DNA from: Inonotus obliquus
Taxonomy: Eukaryota > Basidiomycota > Agaricomycetes > Hymenochaetales > Hymenochaetaceae
Direction: 5' to 3'
Length of the DNA stretch: 64,000 nucleotides
NCBI GenBank assembly: GCA_032164295.1
Contig: JAJHTX010000013.1
Location: forward strand, 682,001-746,000
The notes beneath the pieces were generated by a model. That model was not told the DNA's origin. It saw only the letters and a program-made list of their open reading frames with translations, and made no database searches. Made by a program: the position numbers and the translations under genes. Below, one piece after another: positions 45,767 to 60,070 of this stretch. How positions within the stretch are numbered: position 1 is the first letter of the stretch; the number at the start of each line of letters is the position of its first letter.

Positions 45767-48524
45767 AGAAAATGGCGACGCGAGGGAGACGGAGACGAGA
45801 AACATATCGCATCGCAATTTTCATTCGATTTACGACTCATGAATCTCCATATTGGAATATATCTTGAGGAGACTCGTACTGGTATTGGTATTGGTGCGGC
45901 GAAAGATTGGAAAGTACCGGGTGAAACAATCGAAAGATCGAACGCGATGGCAATGGCAATGGCAACACTCTGTTTTGGTTTGAGTGGGAGAGAACCCCTT
46001 GAGACGGTTGAGAATGTTCGTGCCAATAGGCAACAGGCAACACAACACGGAAACATAGAAATGGGAAATGAAAAAAGACGGCTAAAATATTCGATCGACT
46101 GTGAGTGGTTACGATGTTGGTCCCCGAACGGACTCTCCCGCTGCTTGCGTCCAGAACCAATCAAAGCGCTTTACGCTGTGTTATCACGTTTGTATCGTTC
46201 CTGCGTTCCTGCGCTCTTGAGCACTTGGGTTCCCGCGCTCTTGTATCTCTGTAGTTTACGCCGTGCATCGTGATCCAGGCCCGAATACCCAAATAAGTAA
46301 ATAGAGTAAGAAAAGGGTGACTTCGTCTACATTCCTCTCTCTTCTATTAATATTCCTCAACCTCTGAACCTCTGGAGATTGGAGCTTCTGCTAATATTAA
46401 TATTCGGTTTCGGTTAGCAAGGGGATGATCAGGGAACCGGAGAGCAAGGGAGGCAAGCGAGATCCCTCGTTGATGGGATGGATGAGTGGATTACCGCTTG
46501 GAGGATATGATAGAGAACTTAGCGCCATGCCGCCGGTTGAAGATTTTGAAGGGAAGGTCTATCTGACCGTTGGAGCTGCGGCGGTCCAGACCGAATCGAT
46601 TCGGCTTTAGGTCACCATTGTGGAACAAAGGGACAATAGTCTTTTTTCGGCGTCCATGTCAGCGTCGGCGTGAACGTTGGAATGTTGTTCACACTCGGAG
46701 TAAGTCCACCATAATTGGACCTCTCTGTTTATTCTTCTTGTTCGACTCGGAGTGGTCTCTACCCTACTTTCTTCTTCGTTCTTCTTCCTTTGGCCTCCAT
46801 CCACCATACATACTTCATCCTCACTTTTTGTTCATCCTTTCTTCTTCTGTCTAGACTCTAGACCTCAACGGAATGGATGCTATTAGAGATTCTAGACATT
46901 GGTGTTTCCATCCCTCGTTTCCATCCTATTCGTGTCGTCGTGTTGTATAATAAGGCTACTATTGACGCAATTCCGAAGGCCCAAAGGCCAAAGGGCTAAA
47001 GAGGCCCCATTCGTGCTTCGTGTCTAAAAGAGTCAACGGTTTTACTTCTTTGTGGTTATTTCTGCCACGCACCGTCGTATTGTTTCTCCGAGAACGCGAG
47101 AATGCGAAAATGAAGATGCGAAAATGCGAAACCCCCGAGACGCATGCGAGTTTCACGCTTTGTGGGACTTGGGATTCTTCTTACCTTCTTTCTTCTTTCA
47201 AACCTTCGAGCTTTATGGTTCGAAGGGTGCTGGTGATCAGACCAAATCAGCTTTCAACATGCTACATTCAACATTCGACGCTGGGCCTCTACATCTTTGT
47301 TCTTGTCCGAAGTTTCCTCTTTCCTCATCTCAATCACCCTCGATGTCATAATTCGCTCAACTATCTCGTTCCTATTCTCGTTGCTATCACTGGTCATGAT
47401 AACTTCGGAAGAACTTTGATGGTTCAGGATTTAGCTAACTCAACTCTTAGAGGATCTCTACAATCTCTCCATCCTGAAGACCCTTCACCAAAAACTCAAA
47501 TAGGCCAAATCGTATATTTTGTTCTTTATTTGGTATACAGGTGTACAGGGAAACTTATTGATAACGATAACGATATTAGAGTAAAGTAGGCTCGGCTAGA
47601 TCAACTCGTGTAGTGCGGTGGAGTGGTAGTGGTGAGTTCATATCGCCTTTACTGTGCCTTCAAGGAGTTACTTAAATCGTCCTCACCCCTGATTTGTCGC
47701 GTATTCTTGGCAAGAATTCTAACTCAATTCATGAAATACATGATTGCTTTCGGATGATAGGATGATACAAAGGGCTCCGACGACCGAAGAATAGACGTAT
47801 TCAACACCCTCAACGCCTTAGGGGCTCTCACTATCACCATATCTTTTTATGAAGATCGAGATAGATGCACGATACTGTAATCCTATCACAAATGAATCTA
47901 ACATCGGACCAAATTGGGATGAAGAAGCGAAAACGGTCAACGTGATCGAATCAATTCATTCGGAGGCGGAGGCGGTAGCGCAGGCGCAAATGAGGGATTG
48001 ATAGTCTTGCAAGTATGAAAATTATGAATCAATTCCGAGTCATTTCGGAAAAGATGTACATACAGCCCAGAAATCCCCCTGTTTTACTCCTTTCCTCTAC
48101 TCTGTTCCTTTAAGAGGTTAACATTATGGTTATCTAGGCGCCAGATCAAGAAGCTGTGCGTTCTATAAAAATCATTGAATATGTATGTATGGCTAAATGG
48201 ACATGTGCATGGTCATGGTATTAGTCGTGGTTGAAGCATGGTTTGCTTGGATTACATATCAATTGGTATTGGGAGAATATGATGTCGGAACTCGATATTC
48301 GATATCGGAAATCGAACGTTACCGGACCAACCGAAAGTTCTCAAGGCATCTCGATTATGATTATAACATAGATACATTCTTCCTCCGAGGCTGACTTCCT
48401 TCTCTTCCAATTTACAAAATTTCCGATTAGGTCGAATGTTCACTGGTAGGTGAAGGAAAGTAGGCGCTGGAGAAGGTCTGAAGGAACGTGAACGGGTCCG
48501 TGCGGGGTGAAGAGAACGAAGGTT

Positions 48525-48560
48525 GGAGAAGAGAAGAGAAGAGAAGAGAAGAGAAGAGAG
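48525..48560. repeat. Pentamer tract (GAGAA)n
   Basis: About seven GAGAA/AGAGA pentamers, the complement of the CTCTT tract at 34641-34670. Confidence 0.9.
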
Positions 48561-51500
48561 CTTGAAGATTGTGAGCAAGGATCCGGTGGGATCGGAAGAC
48601 CTAGGTAGTTGAGCTGAATAACATGCATTATGCATTATGCATGGAGGACTCGTAAGGAAAAAGATGACTCGGTACATCTGTCTGGCTGACTGAGGCTGTG
48701 ACGAATATTAATCCCGATGTGATACTCAAATTTCAAGCCGCCGACACGACATCCATGATCCAGAGCCGTTCAAGCGGATGTGTGCGGTGTGCGTTTGCGA
48801 GTAATATTGTGTCTCCGCTTGAATTATTGAATATCCGGGATGAGGTATTTCCATTCCGAGTCGCATAGTCGCATTTCGAGTTGTTGCGGTATCATCTCAT
48901 TTGTTTTCACGTCGTTCATCGACCGGTATGATCCTTCCTCGTCCTCACTGGCACGCCCCAACCTCCTCGCACTTTTTTCGTGGTCTGGACTCTAAACATG
49001 CATTGAAGCACCGCGGGGTCACGTATAAACAGAACAGCAAGAACTAAGAAAGAACTATGATGAATACAAACACGAAGAATGAACGGAGCGCTCAAAACAA
49101 GTTTATTCATTGTTTTTGATGGTGGTAACTCATTTTGTTCCGAATTACTCTATGTGGACTATAATAAAGATGAACGAACATCTCCCGCGAGCCTTTTCAC
49201 TAGTGGCCTTTGACTTTTCCGGGGGGCTTTCTCGGGTGTAATCGGCGGTATCGAGTTTAGACTACTCACTGCTATTGCTACGGGTAGGGTGTTTAGGGTG
49301 TTTTGAGGTTCGGGTCGGAATGTCTCAATCAAATTCGTGAATCGTTTCAGCCAGTCAACCATTCAGCCATTCAACCAAATGATATACCCACATGACGCGT
49401 AGTGGGTTTTTGCATGGACTGTAGAATACGTGTGGTTTGTCAAGATGGTGTTTGGGTTTGGGGATGATGGTGGTGTTCCTATCTTCACCGATGCCGTTTC
49501 GGCATTGTGCACACTGCCACTGTGGCCCCGTCGGTGGGTAGGTTACAAGCATCCGGCGGAGGTCGACTCAAATACGTAAGCGGATGTTTGGATCTCAATC
49601 TGATTTTTGACTAGTAGCCGTACTGGTTTTTGGAATGTGTATGGTGTATCTCCTTTATCTCCAGACCACACTCCGCTTCCATTTCTATCTGAATCTGGAT
49701 TCGAGGTGGCTATTTTGGAATTCAGGTTGGATATCATATGGCCAGTACGTCAGTATTCAGTGTTTAGTGATCGGTGATGAAGATGATGATTGATAGATTC
49801 ATTACTACCAGCGATGTTCCGGATCTGTTGGAATTTTGGTTGCGAGAGATGGGAATGAAATGGAAGCGTTGTGGTTCAAAGGTATTCTTGTTGCTATGTG
49901 TACGTACGTTTGAGTTGGCCGAGGTAATGACAGTGCTAGTCATTGTGTTCTAAGACGCCGCTGCTACTAATAGTATTACGTTGGTATAATATCACGGAAT
50001 CGGAGTCGGAATCGGAGACTTGGAGATTGAGAGGACTGAGCATCAGATAGAATCCGTCATGGTCACTATTTTTTCAGACCGCACGTTCACTTGCAAGAAA
50101 ACCGCTTCCCTCGTTTACGGGTAACCGTTTATCGAAGGTATGCTTCTTGATTAGCAACGGGCCGTTAGGGTTACTTTACTAATATCCTGTGAGCATACTT
50201 TCTTTACTGTGTAGCCACGTTAGCTTCTAGTCCGGATTCCGCAGTATTGACACGCAAATTCCGTTTCCATAGGCCCCGGAACGTTCGCGCCAGGTCTTCG
50301 GAAAGCAGATAGCGAATGCCAGAGTATCTCTGAACATTTTATCAAACATTATACAAGGGTATGCCGTACATAGCGGACCCGTTTTGTTCGGATACCGGAT
50401 AGATTTACTTCGGCTCTGCTCTAACTCAGGTTATCAAAGCGGTTCAACTCCAGGATTCAAAGCTTCCTCGTATCCACTCTTCTCGAACATACTATTTCCG
50501 GGTATCGACGAGCTTTAATCGTAACAAGACTACCAGGAAGTGTACTCGGATTCTAGCGCTGGTCGAGACTGGATGATCATCAGTTCTCCACATAATTACA
50601 GTGGTAAAAAGAGAGCGAAGAAGCTTCTTGACTTCTATGGGTTCGTGAGTTCTCATGATGCGATGCGGGATTTCGGTTGTGAGAGCCAATAGCTTTGTCC
50701 CTCAACGTCAGGCTGGTCTGCTTCGATGCAATGCGCGAGCCGCGTAGCTATAGACTCCTCCTTCGAGTCCTTCTTTATACCCGTTCTGTGGCGATTGGAT
50801 GCATGTTGCTTGATGCTTTTACTGCTTGCGATATGAGAGGTACCGTACCTAAGCTAAAGGCTTTCATCGTATGTCACTGGCAGCGCGTACTAGAGGTGAG
50901 AGTTATTCTTTGCATATCTCTCACAAGTAGGGTTCTGGGTAGGTGAAATAACATGTGTGTAATGCGTAAGAGCGCCCATTGACGAAGAGAAGAAACATAC
51001 TCACGGATCGTCGTATTCCAATATTTGTACTGATTCTTGCATCGCGGAAGCTCAGAACTAGAACATAGTTCCCAGTTTACGGCACCGACGAAAATTCCTT
51101 ATCTTTTCGATGTAGGTATGTTTCTCTTCTCCGTCTCAATCCACTTTCTCCGTAGTTTCGCGTCATTTCCCATATTTGTCCTTACCGTCGAGCATAAAAT
51201 GAGCTTGAAGTGAAAGGATCAAGGATCATCGTCAGAATGCGTTGTTTATTAATTATTTGTATTTACGTTTGTTTATGCCACCGCGTCTTCACTTTGCTTT
51301 CACTACTATGGACACATACATCCGACCGAGAAATTACCATCGAGAACCCTACTCATTGAAAAACTATCGGTCTCAACAACTAGCCCGACAATGATATAAT
51401 GACATGAACAAGAGCCGAACGAAACTGAACAGGCGCGAAAATGACTCTACCGCATCAGTCACTTTCGCTGGCGTTAAGGGTTGGAAGGTTTGGCGGATCG

Positions 51501-54500
51501 TCCATCGATTTTTAACGGGAATACGGACCATAGGACCGTTGTTTCGAATCTGAAACAGTAGCTCTGTGGAGCTTGTCTCAAGGTGTATCGCGCACTTTGT
51601 TATTTTGTGGTAAGGGGGAAATAGATACGCGTACAACTCGGAACGCAGTAATGCTGATTTGTTGCTTTAGGAGGTACGCATCTTAGGCTTAGGGTTGGTG
51701 CCGGAGATGTGCGCGTATGTATAGAGCGGTATTTTGGTGCGCGGGAAGTACGCCAAGGTGATTCTGGTTTACTTCGGTCCGGAGTATTTCTCCTGAGCCC
51801 GAAGAATAAGAGCCCTTTCTTCGTCAATATCGGTTTTGTACATCTATGGGTATTCACGACGGAAGGCCGAATATCTATCCGAAGAACATGCAGGTATCTA
51901 CCCGAGATACGGATGTCGAACCGAGCGTTCATTTTACACCCGAACCGTACAATAACTTGGACCACCATGCGATTTGTTGTGGAAACATGTGGGTGCACGT
52001 CTGAGATGAAAACTTTTCTCTCATTGATTGAGAGATTGACGGAGATAATCAATTCATGCATGCTTCCGACGCTCAAGGCACGCTGAGGGATCCATATCCG
52101 TAACCAGGAAGTCGCCCTAGTGATAGAAGTTACCCATGCTTGGCTTCTATGCTTCCGTGTGAATTATCCGACGAACGACGTGGTCCTACAACCTTTTCAG
52201 GTAGTGAAATTAAAGCTTAGGCTCAGGGACCGATTATCTGGCTACTTTTCAATGGTGGAAGCATGTTGATCCTCTGGGTTATTGGTGCGTGTTCTCGGGC
52301 GGATTTACCGATGCGAATCATGCTCAACCACCCACCGAATGGCTTTATAGATGAGTTGTCCGATGGTGATTATTACTCAATTCCACCATCCCATTCATGT
52401 ATACGTGGAAGCATGTTTTGCCTTTTACGTCCTTGTCGTGCTTCTCATGCCCGCTGAGATTCGATTGGTGGCTTACAGGCTCAGGGTCCAAGGTCTGTAT
52501 AATGAACTCATATCATAGAATGATCTCCGGTCTTACGCAGACACATTCACAAATTTGTATTACAGACGATGAAAGTGCTTGCCTCATGCCCGATAACGAG
52601 GGTAAAATGATGGAAAATAACAAGCTGAATTCTCACGAGTCAGCGGTGTATCGTCTCGCGGCATCTGTGATCATAACGTTATGACAACCACCGTGATTAC
52701 TATCATTCGAAGAACGAGAAACTAGGCGACACAAAGCCTGCCGGCCACACGCGAATTAACGGGTTTTAGTAAAAACAGCTCACGGATTACTATTGAAGAC
52801 GGGACGGCTCCGGACGGAATGATTATTGACATCGGTCCGCATAATCTCCTGATCATTGACGGATAATTTTTCGCTTGCAGGCCGTAAAGGCTAAATCGCT
52901 ATACTTCTATATGCTATTGAATCCACCTTCAAGCTTCTCGAAGCTTCGCTCAATTGGACGATGGCACATTGCCCCAGTTTCATCTCACGATAACGAGGAG
53001 CTCCGAGCACGACAGACCGGTCTGGAATATGACGATTTTTAACACAACAGCATCTTGAAACGTAAATTGCTCATATATAGGAGCTTTCGGTGCCTATACC
53101 ATCTACTATTCGATTGCATCACCACCCTGGTTTCTATCTAACCATGCTTGTGGTTGACCGCGTTTTATCTAACCTTCAGATTTGCGTAAAGACGGATAGG
53201 GATCCGGTTTTCTCCCACAGTGTCAAAAGATGGATGGAGATATTGCCTTCTTCGTTTCGGACTATTCAGGTTCTTCGAGATAAGATACACGGAACAAATT
53301 TTAGGGGATACGCGAGGCCACTCACAAGATCTACCCACAATGGTACGTTAGGTTAGGTAACCGCGGATCAGCCTTTTCATCCCGGTGAGGAGTGCTTCAT
53401 GAATATTTATATATATTCTTACCGTTTCTGATGTTGCTACACCGCCTCACTCATTTCTCAATGTATCTTTACTTCCATTACTTGTAGAGGCGGGGAGATC
53501 ACCGCTGGTTCCGAATGAGAATCATCACAAAACATCATGCGCCCTCGGAAGCGCCACAAGTTCTCCTGTCTCCGTCCTGCCATCCGCTTTTACTGCGCAA
53601 AAAGGCGCTAATCAGGCCCAGGCTACATAACAAATCCTCCGTATCAAGCTTAACCAACCCCTTCCGGTTTGATCGTCTACTAGGTACTGAGGTGTTATTC
53701 ATATGAACGAACTTATTGGTCACACGTTCCTTCGAAAACGGAATGGAAATATCAATCGCGCTTGGGTTTATCTTGACCTATGGGATTTCAGATTGCCTTT
53801 TATTCCTATCGACGATCCTATGCCGAACTCCTGACCAACCACGGGCTTCGAGCTTGCCCAGGAGAAGGTATGAATCAAGGAGGATAGGGACAAAACTCCG
53901 AAGGATTGTTCGCGTGACCTGCCTCCTGGTCTTCATACTTCCTTCATAATCCGACTAATGCTTATCAGTTGCGTTATTATGCTTACAGACCATTCAGTTC
54001 TGGTAATGACTCGATAGGTCATGTTCACCCAGGTTGGACTTAGCGTAATTGCGGTGTACTCGCGCTGTACCATTAGCATGAGAGCTTGTTTGATGATCTG
54101 CTTGACTTCGGGCTTACGTCCTCAAAGCTAGGACTCTTCCCCACAAAATTCCTGATATGGTTTCGTGTCGAATCATGTATTTCACACGGAGGCATTATGC
54201 GCTCATTTCTTTCTTCGAGTGTGAGCGTCATCCGTCTCGGCCGGCTTTTAACTTCGGACTCATGACCCTGTATACAGACATCCTGCAAACTGACGTCCCA
54301 CCCACAAACGTTCAGCTGACCTGGGTTTGTACTGGGAAGAGAGTTCCACCATCGTCATCGTATGGACAAGTAGACCCGAGACCTGCTCCAGATTCAGATT
54401 CCTCGACCCCTAGAGTTCCTTTCGCCTCCGAGCAATGCAATGTCGGACATGTCAATTACATACGAGTGAACTCCCGTGAAGGGTTTGCTTGCTGGAGGAG

Positions 54501-57195
54501 TTTAGGGTTCGGGTTTGCTTCCGTTGCTTGGACAATTTGGGGTCTATAATCATGATCACGGTTCACACTTTCAAACGCCTCTTCTTCGGACTCTTCTCTT
54601 CTCCAGCAGCTCCATCGCATCCCATATTGTCTATGCTCTGACCTTGATCTTGTGCTCTCTTATCATGACCTCAAGTTCCTAGTCTGCTCAGCCCCTTTCG
54701 TCATTATCGTGTTCAAATAGGTCTGGACCTTACTCGGAGCCTGATTTCAGGTTTCATACCATCCTCCTTCAGCGTCACTACTCGGAAACCTCAGGAACCA
54801 CCGTCTACCTTCCTGGTTCTCAAGTTTTCACAAAGTCTCTTCGGTATGAACAATCCCCGGTCATCTTCCGTAAATAGGTTTCTTCATTTCTGTCTTGGGA
54901 GGTTCTTTCCTATCTCATCCCAACAGGAGATGTTACGGATGGAATAGCGAATCTGGTATAACTTTCATGGATTGTCCAAGTTTAGACACTTCTCTGTGTT
55001 GCTTCGCGCAAATTCGTTCAAATACTGTGAAGTTGTGAACGCTAAAATATGCTTTCGGTTTTCCGTCCTGTCTTTCTGGGAACGGTCAACACGAATACGG
55101 CCTGCCTGGCGTGTCTGGCGAGAAAGCTAGATGCCGGAGCCTCGTAAACTTCGACCACATAGTGTCCGTTAGTTGTCGCACACAAGGAAAAAAAGATGAA
55201 TAAATCACGCAATTCCCCTTCAGCGATGGGATCCTATGGCCCGAAAGTTTTCGTATCCTAAGCGTTGAATAGGTCTTATCTCCAGAAGGGCGCAATAGGC
55301 TCAGGGTAGTGTGGAACGTCGCCGCGGATGCAGGACATGTGAAACCTTACACATGCGCGAACCGGCCTTGGCTTTCAGAACATGATAATAAAACTGATAA
55401 AGCTAAGCACGAGGTTCTAGTTCGAAAGTAGGAATATTCATGAATTTTATTTGTTTCAAAGGCGACATTAGTCAGGCTTGGTATGGTGCATTTCGTAGTG
55501 ATACCTCGACTCACCGGGTCCGAGGTGGCTTGCTCCTTTCTTGAATGACTACCGAAAGAGGATACGGCAGGCAATATTGCTTATGACAGTCGGATCATCT
55601 GACGAAATCATGGTGCACATAAACTTCTACCTCCGATTCTGTATTCTGAGTTTATATTCTACTAGCAGGTTGAGATATTAGACTCCGGGCACGGATCCAC
55701 GGACCCACGGCGGTCCGTATCGCAACGAGGCGACTAAAAAACTTACGGCCCTTTTACTAGACTACTCGAAGAGATTCGAGTTGAAATCCCCGTTCGTGAG
55801 AGAAAAAGGTCCAGCCCTTCATCGGACCACTAAGCAATTTTCTTTGATACAGTACTCCTTCTGTGTTCTCTCACTCAGTCTACTCAACACGCGCTGATGA
55901 ACTACCGATGCTCTCCCGAATTGTACCCGTTGCGTGGGTAATTGCTTTCTGTTGAAGGAATTGGGCTCCCCGACGCAGAGATACCATTTTGAGACCCTAC
56001 TCATAGCTTTCATAAGCTGTCTTCTTCTGATTCAAATCCTATATGCGTCTGGAAACGACCGACAAAATTGATGTACAACCTTTGGGGCACAGATTGGGTC
56101 GAGCTCAATCTGCAACGAAGCACAGGTTCAAGATTTTTCGCAATAGTGGGGAATGTCGTAAGACAAACTTACTGTAGTATCACCGATAGTCAGAAGGTAT
56201 ATTATGCTGACTAAATAAACTTTGATGCACGAGAAAATGACGAAAGACAAGTCCTCGGAACCTTTGATAGTTGAAACCGTTTGAGGTCGCAACGACGAGG
56301 AGCGTAAGCAATTGTGCCCCTTGGAGTTTCCCAGTCATTGGCGCAGATGTTGATTCTTTCTTTTCCTTCGAGCATTTCAGCAAAGATCTGTAAGGTATTT
56401 GTGTATAAGCTTCGTGCTACCTACCTTTCTTCTCTTTCGACAACTTGCTTTTGCGGGATTCTTGATGGTGGCACTATACTTTAGAACCTCTACGCCCTTA
56501 CCCGAGCTGGCCGTTTCACCCTTCTCCGTCGGTCTGGGATATGAACACTTGACATCTGAACACCGTTATCCAGGCTAGTCCGTTTTGCCATGTCCCACTT
56601 CTTGAGAAACGATCGGGCGGACAATCTCCGTCTTTTCTGCTCAGGGGTCAATGAGCCGTACCTTGTTTCCTAAATCAGTCACATTGAAGACGCCCGGCAA
56701 GAACCAGCAGTGCTCCGGCAGTGGTTGCCACAGATTTTGATGACTATTTAGGCCGTGGCCCCGAACATCGTGAGTCCCATAAGAGTCCATTGTGACAGTT
56801 TGCACGTGCGTGATGAAAATGTGTTCTCCAGTGTCAAAGCCGTCATCCATGTGCAGCATTGATAGTCAAAACTTGTCAAGCGATGCCATCTAAAATATTC
56901 TCTATAGCAGACAGCTTGGGATGAAAGAAATTTCTTAATCAGTAGCAATAAATAATAAAGACGAAATAGTTGTTTTGGTCCTGTCTCAATTCAATCTACC
57001 AAACACCGCGCCAGCTGCATCTTATCATATCCGTGGACCTTCATGATAAGGATTTCATGGATTTTTCTGATAAACCCCCTCAAGCGTAAGCCGCTTGCGG
57101 TTCTGCCAAATAATCAACATGGGACCAGAAACAAAGAAAATTTTAATGTTGAAAATATGGAAACTACTTACTTCTACTGTACATAATCTTCGACC

Positions 57196-60070
57196 TTAAT
57201 CAACGGCCTGTACGCCGTCGTATGCCGGAAGGAGTTTGCAGGCATCAGTCCACGTTTTGGCGCCCTGGACGAGGTCGGTAACAACCGAGATGACCTCGTC
57301 GATGTCACCTATAAGCTGCCCTGTCGTGTCACGCTCGCTGATTGGAAGGTTTTGGCTTAGACAATGCTGTTTACGCGGGAAATGGGAAGAAAATGGAAGA
57401 GATGCAGGATGACTCACCGAAGCGTCATAGTCCGCTTTTGCACGGCTATAAAATGGAAGCACAAGCAGTATAAAAAATGCGGCTATTGGTAAAGACAGGA
57501 TGGACGTACATGCAAAGTCTAGAGTCAAACCAAAAGGTGTTCCGAGCTCATCGTTCCGGGCGTAGCGTTTCCCGATCGAGGTATTAGAGTCATCAACTCT
57601 TGAATAAACACCAGCCTTCCTTAGTTTCAAAGCTATTGTTGGTATTATAGTACGACATGCGGGATGACATCCGAGTTGCGTAGTGCGCCAAGCACATAGA
57701 CGGTGAAGTTGTCGTCATTAATCACAGTAAAATGAGAGTATGTCATTGTTCAATAGAATTCTGGTCAGTATGTTGACAAGGTGTTTGGCAATGTGACTTA
57801 CAGACTTCCCGAACCAGCGGGTCAAACTCTTCCCTTGCACTTAGTGGGACAATGAGCACCTTCGTTGGAGCGATAATAGGTGGAAGAGAAAGAACCTAGA
57901 ACAGGGAAAACAGAAGTCAGTAGGTCACGCGACCACCGCTTTCAAAAACGCCGTGGAAGATTAACGTACTCCACGCTCGACATCCTGCTCGCGGCTCCAG
58001 AAACTGTGTTCTAGCAGGATATATAGGATGCGGCCCAGACCAAACGATGGCTCGATGACGTTGGGGGTGTACTCTCGGACTGCGGAAAGGAGTAGGATCA
58101 GCAGTCAGCAGGTCAGTTTCTACAAGGGCAGGAACTCATCACCGCTCACTTGATTGCTTAATCGTCTTCCGTTCAATTGAAAGATGATCCGACGTGAGAG
58201 TGAACTCCTTGCCATCCGTCGATATGACAGTTGAGCTGTGAATAGAGGAGACGGAAAACTTGAGAAATTTCCGCTTTATCCGGATTAATTAATCTCAAGA
58301 ACATACCCCTGCGCGAGCTCGCCTTGGAGCTTAGACAGACCTTCCTCAGATAGTCCATCAACGACTTTCTGAATTACCGAAGAATCGCGACCGAATGTCT
58401 TTCCGAAGTTTTTCTTATTGAACTCTGGCACAAGCTTTTCTGTTATGACAGGTTCCTTGAGTGCCTGGCGTGCGACAAGTTGATGTCCGGTCTTTGCAGA
58501 GTGTACAGAAAGGTCATAAGCCGCGCGATCCGCACACCCTACACATTCGGTCCAGCCCGTGGAGTTATGGATTTCTGCATCCCAACAGTCCGATGCGTAA
58601 TGGGCCATCTCATTCGCCATATGCTGTCGGAAGCGCAGCCTTTCGGGATTGATACCAATTTTGAGCAGGAACTGCTGAACGCGTGCGAGGAAGTAGCCAA
58701 GTGTCTCGTTTGCGACCACGCCTGTTGCCACGGCGTCCCCAATAGTCAAGTGTGTAATATCCGTTCGGCCACTTGCTTGGACTTTTCTGTCAAGTAGCGC
58801 AAGTGTGACATCGCGCACTTCTCCGAAACGCTCGTGAGATTTGTCCTCCGGATCCACATAATGTTCGATTTCAGCCATGGTGAACTCTCGAACTCGTAAT
58901 AGTCCCGCACGCGGTGAAATCTCATTCCTGAAGGATTTACCGATGTGCGCGGACGCAAAGGGGAGACGGCCGTTGTTGAACTCCAATAAGCGAGAGAAGT
59001 TAAGGAAGTGCCCTTGCGCGGTCTCAGGACGCAGATAACTAACCAAACAACTCATTAGCGGAATTTCCGGTGTGGATCGGTGCCGGAACCCACCCAGGAT
59101 GCTGGCCAGTAGGCCCGATACTGCTGGCAAACATGAGATTGAATTGCTGTGGTTCGCTAACCTCGTTGCCTGTATCTGGGTTCGTTATGTTATGTTGCCG
59201 ACACAATTGGCCGAGTTCTGGCCCAGAATAATTGTCGAGCTGAGGAATACATCTTCAGTACTTCTTAACACAATGTGGCAATCAGCGAAAGGAAAAAGAA
59301 ATACATTTCGCTATCTTGGATATAGCAGATACAAAAATGCATGACGATTCACGACCGCAAGTCACGAATAGCGAAATCAACGCAATGCTACACTGGAAAG
59401 TGTCCACCTCGTATTGGGGTGATGACGCTCACTCGAACGATTCTGTATTCTCAAAACGTATGCTCACCTGCGCGAGAATGCTTTCATATTCTTGAACCAC
59501 CTTATCTTCGAGCTTCACTGCGGTTGTCTTGACTTTCTTCTTTTTCTTTTTATCTTCTTCTTTCGCTGGAGCATTGGCCAGGCCGCGAGCTTCTTTATCG
59601 CCGACCACTCGGGCCTCCAATACTGCCTTTACCAGATGGTCTGCACGCAATACATCCCCCGTTTTGGCATCCTTTACCATCCAATCCGCAAAGCGTGCGA
59701 CGTGACCGGACGTCTCGAAGACAGGTGCAGGAGTCATTATCGTTGTATCAAGCTCAAGCATGTGTTCCTCGATGATGAAATGTTTTCGCCATTCCGAGAT
59801 GATGTTGGCTTGCAGCGCCGAGCCCGGTGGTCCATAATCGAATAACCCAGCAACACCTCCGTAAATTTCGAACGCGGGAGCAAAGAAGAAACGCCTGTTA
59901 AGGAGCGCATCGAGACGCGTCTTGTCAAAGGGGTGAGCAGACTTGTTGACCTCGATTGCTGCCATATCGAGATGCTTGTACCTCCGTAGACAGGAATAAC
60001 ACCAGGATATACGCGTTCTTGCTGGCCTTCGTGGAGGAAAGAAGGAGAGAGGACTACGACGACGATTCAT
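57196..60070 (-). CDS. GRS1: Glycyl-tRNA synthetase (class II, eukaryotic alpha2 type)
   Basis: Nine exons in minus-strand order: 60070-59468, 59239-59094, 59038-58307, 58235-58150, 58079-57970, 57895-57802, 57632-57510, 57445-57418, 57337-57196. They give 687 residues from the first ATG, or 652 from the ATG at 59965. The enzyme charges tRNA-Gly with glycine. Visible blocks are [24 protein letters not shown]...[19 protein letters not shown], motif 2 FRNEISPR, motif 3 [10 protein letters not shown], and a C-terminal anticodon-binding domain with [21 protein letters not shown] Lys-rich insert with [11 protein letters not shown] lies near residue 180. The 35-residue extension before the second Met is Arg-rich and acid-free until its last residue (an Asp), like a mitochondrial presequence. 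No WHEP domain is seen. Confidence 0.95.
59965..60070 (-). promoter_or_regulatory. Alternative translation starts of glycyl-tRNA synthetase
   Basis: The first ATG (60070) has C at -3 and A at +4, a weak context. The second in-frame ATG (59965) has G at -3 and G at +4, a good context. Leaky scanning would give a long, presequence-bearing form and a short cytosolic form. Confidence 0.6.

Larger units (their letters stand above)
43052..57195. other. Gene desert, unique sequence with scattered short repeats
   Basis: About 14 kb without a supportable gene. Heptamer runs thin out to the right (examples: AGCCATC near 45467-45487, CACGTGG near 45033-45054, CATTATG near 48625-48642). Longest frames such as 47020-47589, 51600-52076 and 54157-54549 lack family features. 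No terminal repeats, reverse transcriptase or transposase motifs were recognised. Confidence 0.5.

Noticed and set aside
45739..46273. Overlapping frames of 107-144 codons on both strands
   Set aside because: Mutual shadows over GGTGAC repeats and low-complexity sequence with no family signal.
47020..47589. 189-codon plus-strand frame in the desert
   Set aside because: No domain, no splice support, mixed composition, and partly overlapped by another frame; probably a chance opening.
51600..52086. Opposite-strand frames of 125 and 158 codons as retrotransposon remains
   Set aside because: No reverse transcriptase, integrase or protease motif and no terminal repeats could be seen.
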